A stretch of 64,000 nucleotides of DNA from Symsagittifera roscoffensis. Taxonomy: Eukaryota; Xenacoelomorpha; Acoela; Convolutidae. The notes under the pieces are model-generated. The model searched no databases. It was not told the DNA's origin and saw only the letters and a list, made by a program, of their open reading frames with translations. The stretch covers positions 21,291,029-21,355,028 of the forward strand of contig NC_087068.1 of assembly GCF_963678635.1 (NCBI RefSeq), given 5' to 3'. A program made the translations under genes and the position numbers. Of the stretch, positions 62,902 to 64,000 are shown piece by piece; position 1 is the stretch's first letter; each line of letters opens with the position of its first letter.

Positions 62902-64000
62902 GAGCAAGGGCCCTCAAGTTCAGGAAAAAATTCAAGACGAGACGATAGGCAAGAAGGAAGACGTCAGTCGGAAGAGCCTATGCAACAGGATCCCGATCAG
63001 GCCGAGAAAGAGGACGATAAGGCTTCGACAGGAAGAATCTCCAGCCTGGACTTCAACTTCCTCAGCGACTTTGAAAACGGCACGGACACGTTGGAAGCGA
63101 CGACTGAGCCGGCAGACGAGGAAATTTCCACGCTGGAGCCTTCGTCGGCCTTCATGGAAACGAACCGGAACTTGCCGGAGAGCAGCTCTCCGAGCAATTC
63201 TAAAAACATCGAAAAGAATTATTGGAATCACCAAGGAGAAAAAGAAAAGAGGGCACTGCCAGAGTACCTTTCTTGGGAACCTTGCCCAAAGAAAAATGGG
63301 AAGTTCATCATAGAGACGAAAACAGGACGGATTGCAGTATGGACAGATTTGCCTTCATGAAAGAGGTCTGGACTGTGGTTCAGAGCTACGGGACCCAGTC
63401 TATTTTGAAGATAGGTCTCAAAATGTGAAGAACAGAAAACTAATGCGGGAAGTCCTTGACAAACTCGACGAGTGTGATGGGAGACTGAGCGAGTTACTGA
63501 TTGTTTCGGCCACTGACAAAAGTGAGGCAAACTCTCCTATAAAGATGACGCCGCAAGAAGACAAGGAAGAAGCAGTATATCTGTCAAGAATCCGAAAGGG
63601 AACGATGCGATCAAACATGGTGATTGACAGGATTAATGAAATGAAAATGAAGCTTTGCAGCAAAGTGACTTTGGAGAAAGCTGTTAAAACAAAGGATAGT
63701 TCCGAAATCTCGATAAAAGCTGCCAACTCAGCCAAAAAAAAACGCGTCAAAGAAGCCATGGACATGGGACAGGGTGATGGTTGAGTGCCTGGCACAGACA
63801 TAGCGTTGGAACAACCCATTCTCAAGGCAGGATTAAAATCAGCCAGTTACAAAACCAAGAGGAGTGACCGCACTCTGACTGAAGCGACGTTAGAAATGGA
63901 AATACTCAGCCAATGCGGAGAGAGTACTCTACAAGATTTCAAACCATCTCCCATGAATCATGGAAAGGGAAACGTCGTAGGACAGCTAGTCCCAGAGGAA
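62902..64000 (+). pseudogene. Copy C, acidic and basic segments to window end
   Basis: Readings include SSLDFNFLSDFENGTDTLEA, ISTLEPSSAFMETNRNLPE, AFMKEVWTVVQSYGTQSIL, LDKLDECDGRLSELLIV and a basic stretch AKKKRVKEAMDMGQGDG, with a TGA at 63782-63784. It then runs to the window end in SDRTLTEATLEMEILSQCG-like sequence. It matches copy A 13180-14300. Confidence 0.7.

Larger units (their letters stand above)
59205..64000 (+). mobile_element. Giant LTR retrotransposon, copy C, second-cistron fragment
   Basis: It is collinear with copy A from about 9460 to 14300, roughly 80% identical by eye, and continues past the window. It begins abruptly inside the SGNH-like domain next to a decayed RT of another element; gag, pol and the N-terminus of the second cistron are missing. 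It lacks several deletions of copy A (at 10331, 12424), so it shows the undeleted arrangement there. Confidence 0.88.

Noticed and set aside
1-64000. tRNA and rRNA genes
   Set aside because: I saw no cloverleaf with a conserved T-arm or any rRNA-like stretch; the only tRNA-related sequence is the putative primer site complement.

Overview
The window is repeat-dense animal DNA with no recognisable single-copy host gene. AT-rich non-coding stretches and many T-rich-CAG/TAG acceptor-like motifs suggest a nematode, perhaps a rhabditid; that is an inference, since no host gene or RNA gene is present to anchor it. Nearly everything recognisable is retroelement, and all of it is decayed by stops, frameshifts, deletions and tandem duplications.

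The dominant content is three copies of a giant LTR retrotransposon of Ty3/gypsy (Metaviridae) type. Copy B (19020-43665, minus strand) is complete: 24.6 kb with LTRs of 833 and 889 bp starting TGTG and ending TTACA. In its sense direction it reads 5' LTR, putative primer-binding site, 3.2-kb leader, gag with a zinc knuckle, protease, reverse transcriptase, RNase H, an acidic linker, integrase with a GPF module, and a pol tail resembling a macro domain. After a spacer with a conserved splice-acceptor-like site comes a second cistron of about 2,900 codons, then a 3' UTR, purine-rich tract and 3' LTR. Copy A (1-18790, plus) is a related subfamily lacking its 5' end and gag. Copy C (59205-64000, plus) is a truncated relative of A covering only second-cistron sequence and running off the window. 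The second cistron carries a helical N-terminus, a coiled coil, an SGNH (GDSL) hydrolase-like domain, a second region with a GxND-like motif, and a long unrecognised C-terminal part. Its persistence in all three copies suggests it belongs to the element rather than being a chance capture.

Copies A and B sit tail-to-tail inside one CR1-like non-LTR retrotransposon (minus strand). Its esterase (SGNH), PHD-like, RRM-like, endonuclease and N-terminal RT parts lie at 43666-47279. A 229-bp piece with the YADD active site survives between the two 3' LTRs (18791-19019).

From 47.3 to 59.2 kb lies an older, strongly decayed zone: a Penelope-like GIY-YIG endonuclease fragment (48838-49355), a possible envelope-like remnant (49540-51060), tandemly multiplied integrase-like fragments (54405-57800) and a gypsy-type RT/RNase H remnant (58440-59195), all minus strand. 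The last three could derive from one old env-bearing element.

How the parts probably worked together: gag-pol supplies a conventional copy-and-paste cycle, and the second cistron sits where an envelope gene sits in retrovirus-like elements but looks like an enzyme-containing polyprotein. The first AUG after the conserved acceptor is the second-cistron start in both A and B, which suggests expression from a spliced or trans-spliced message.
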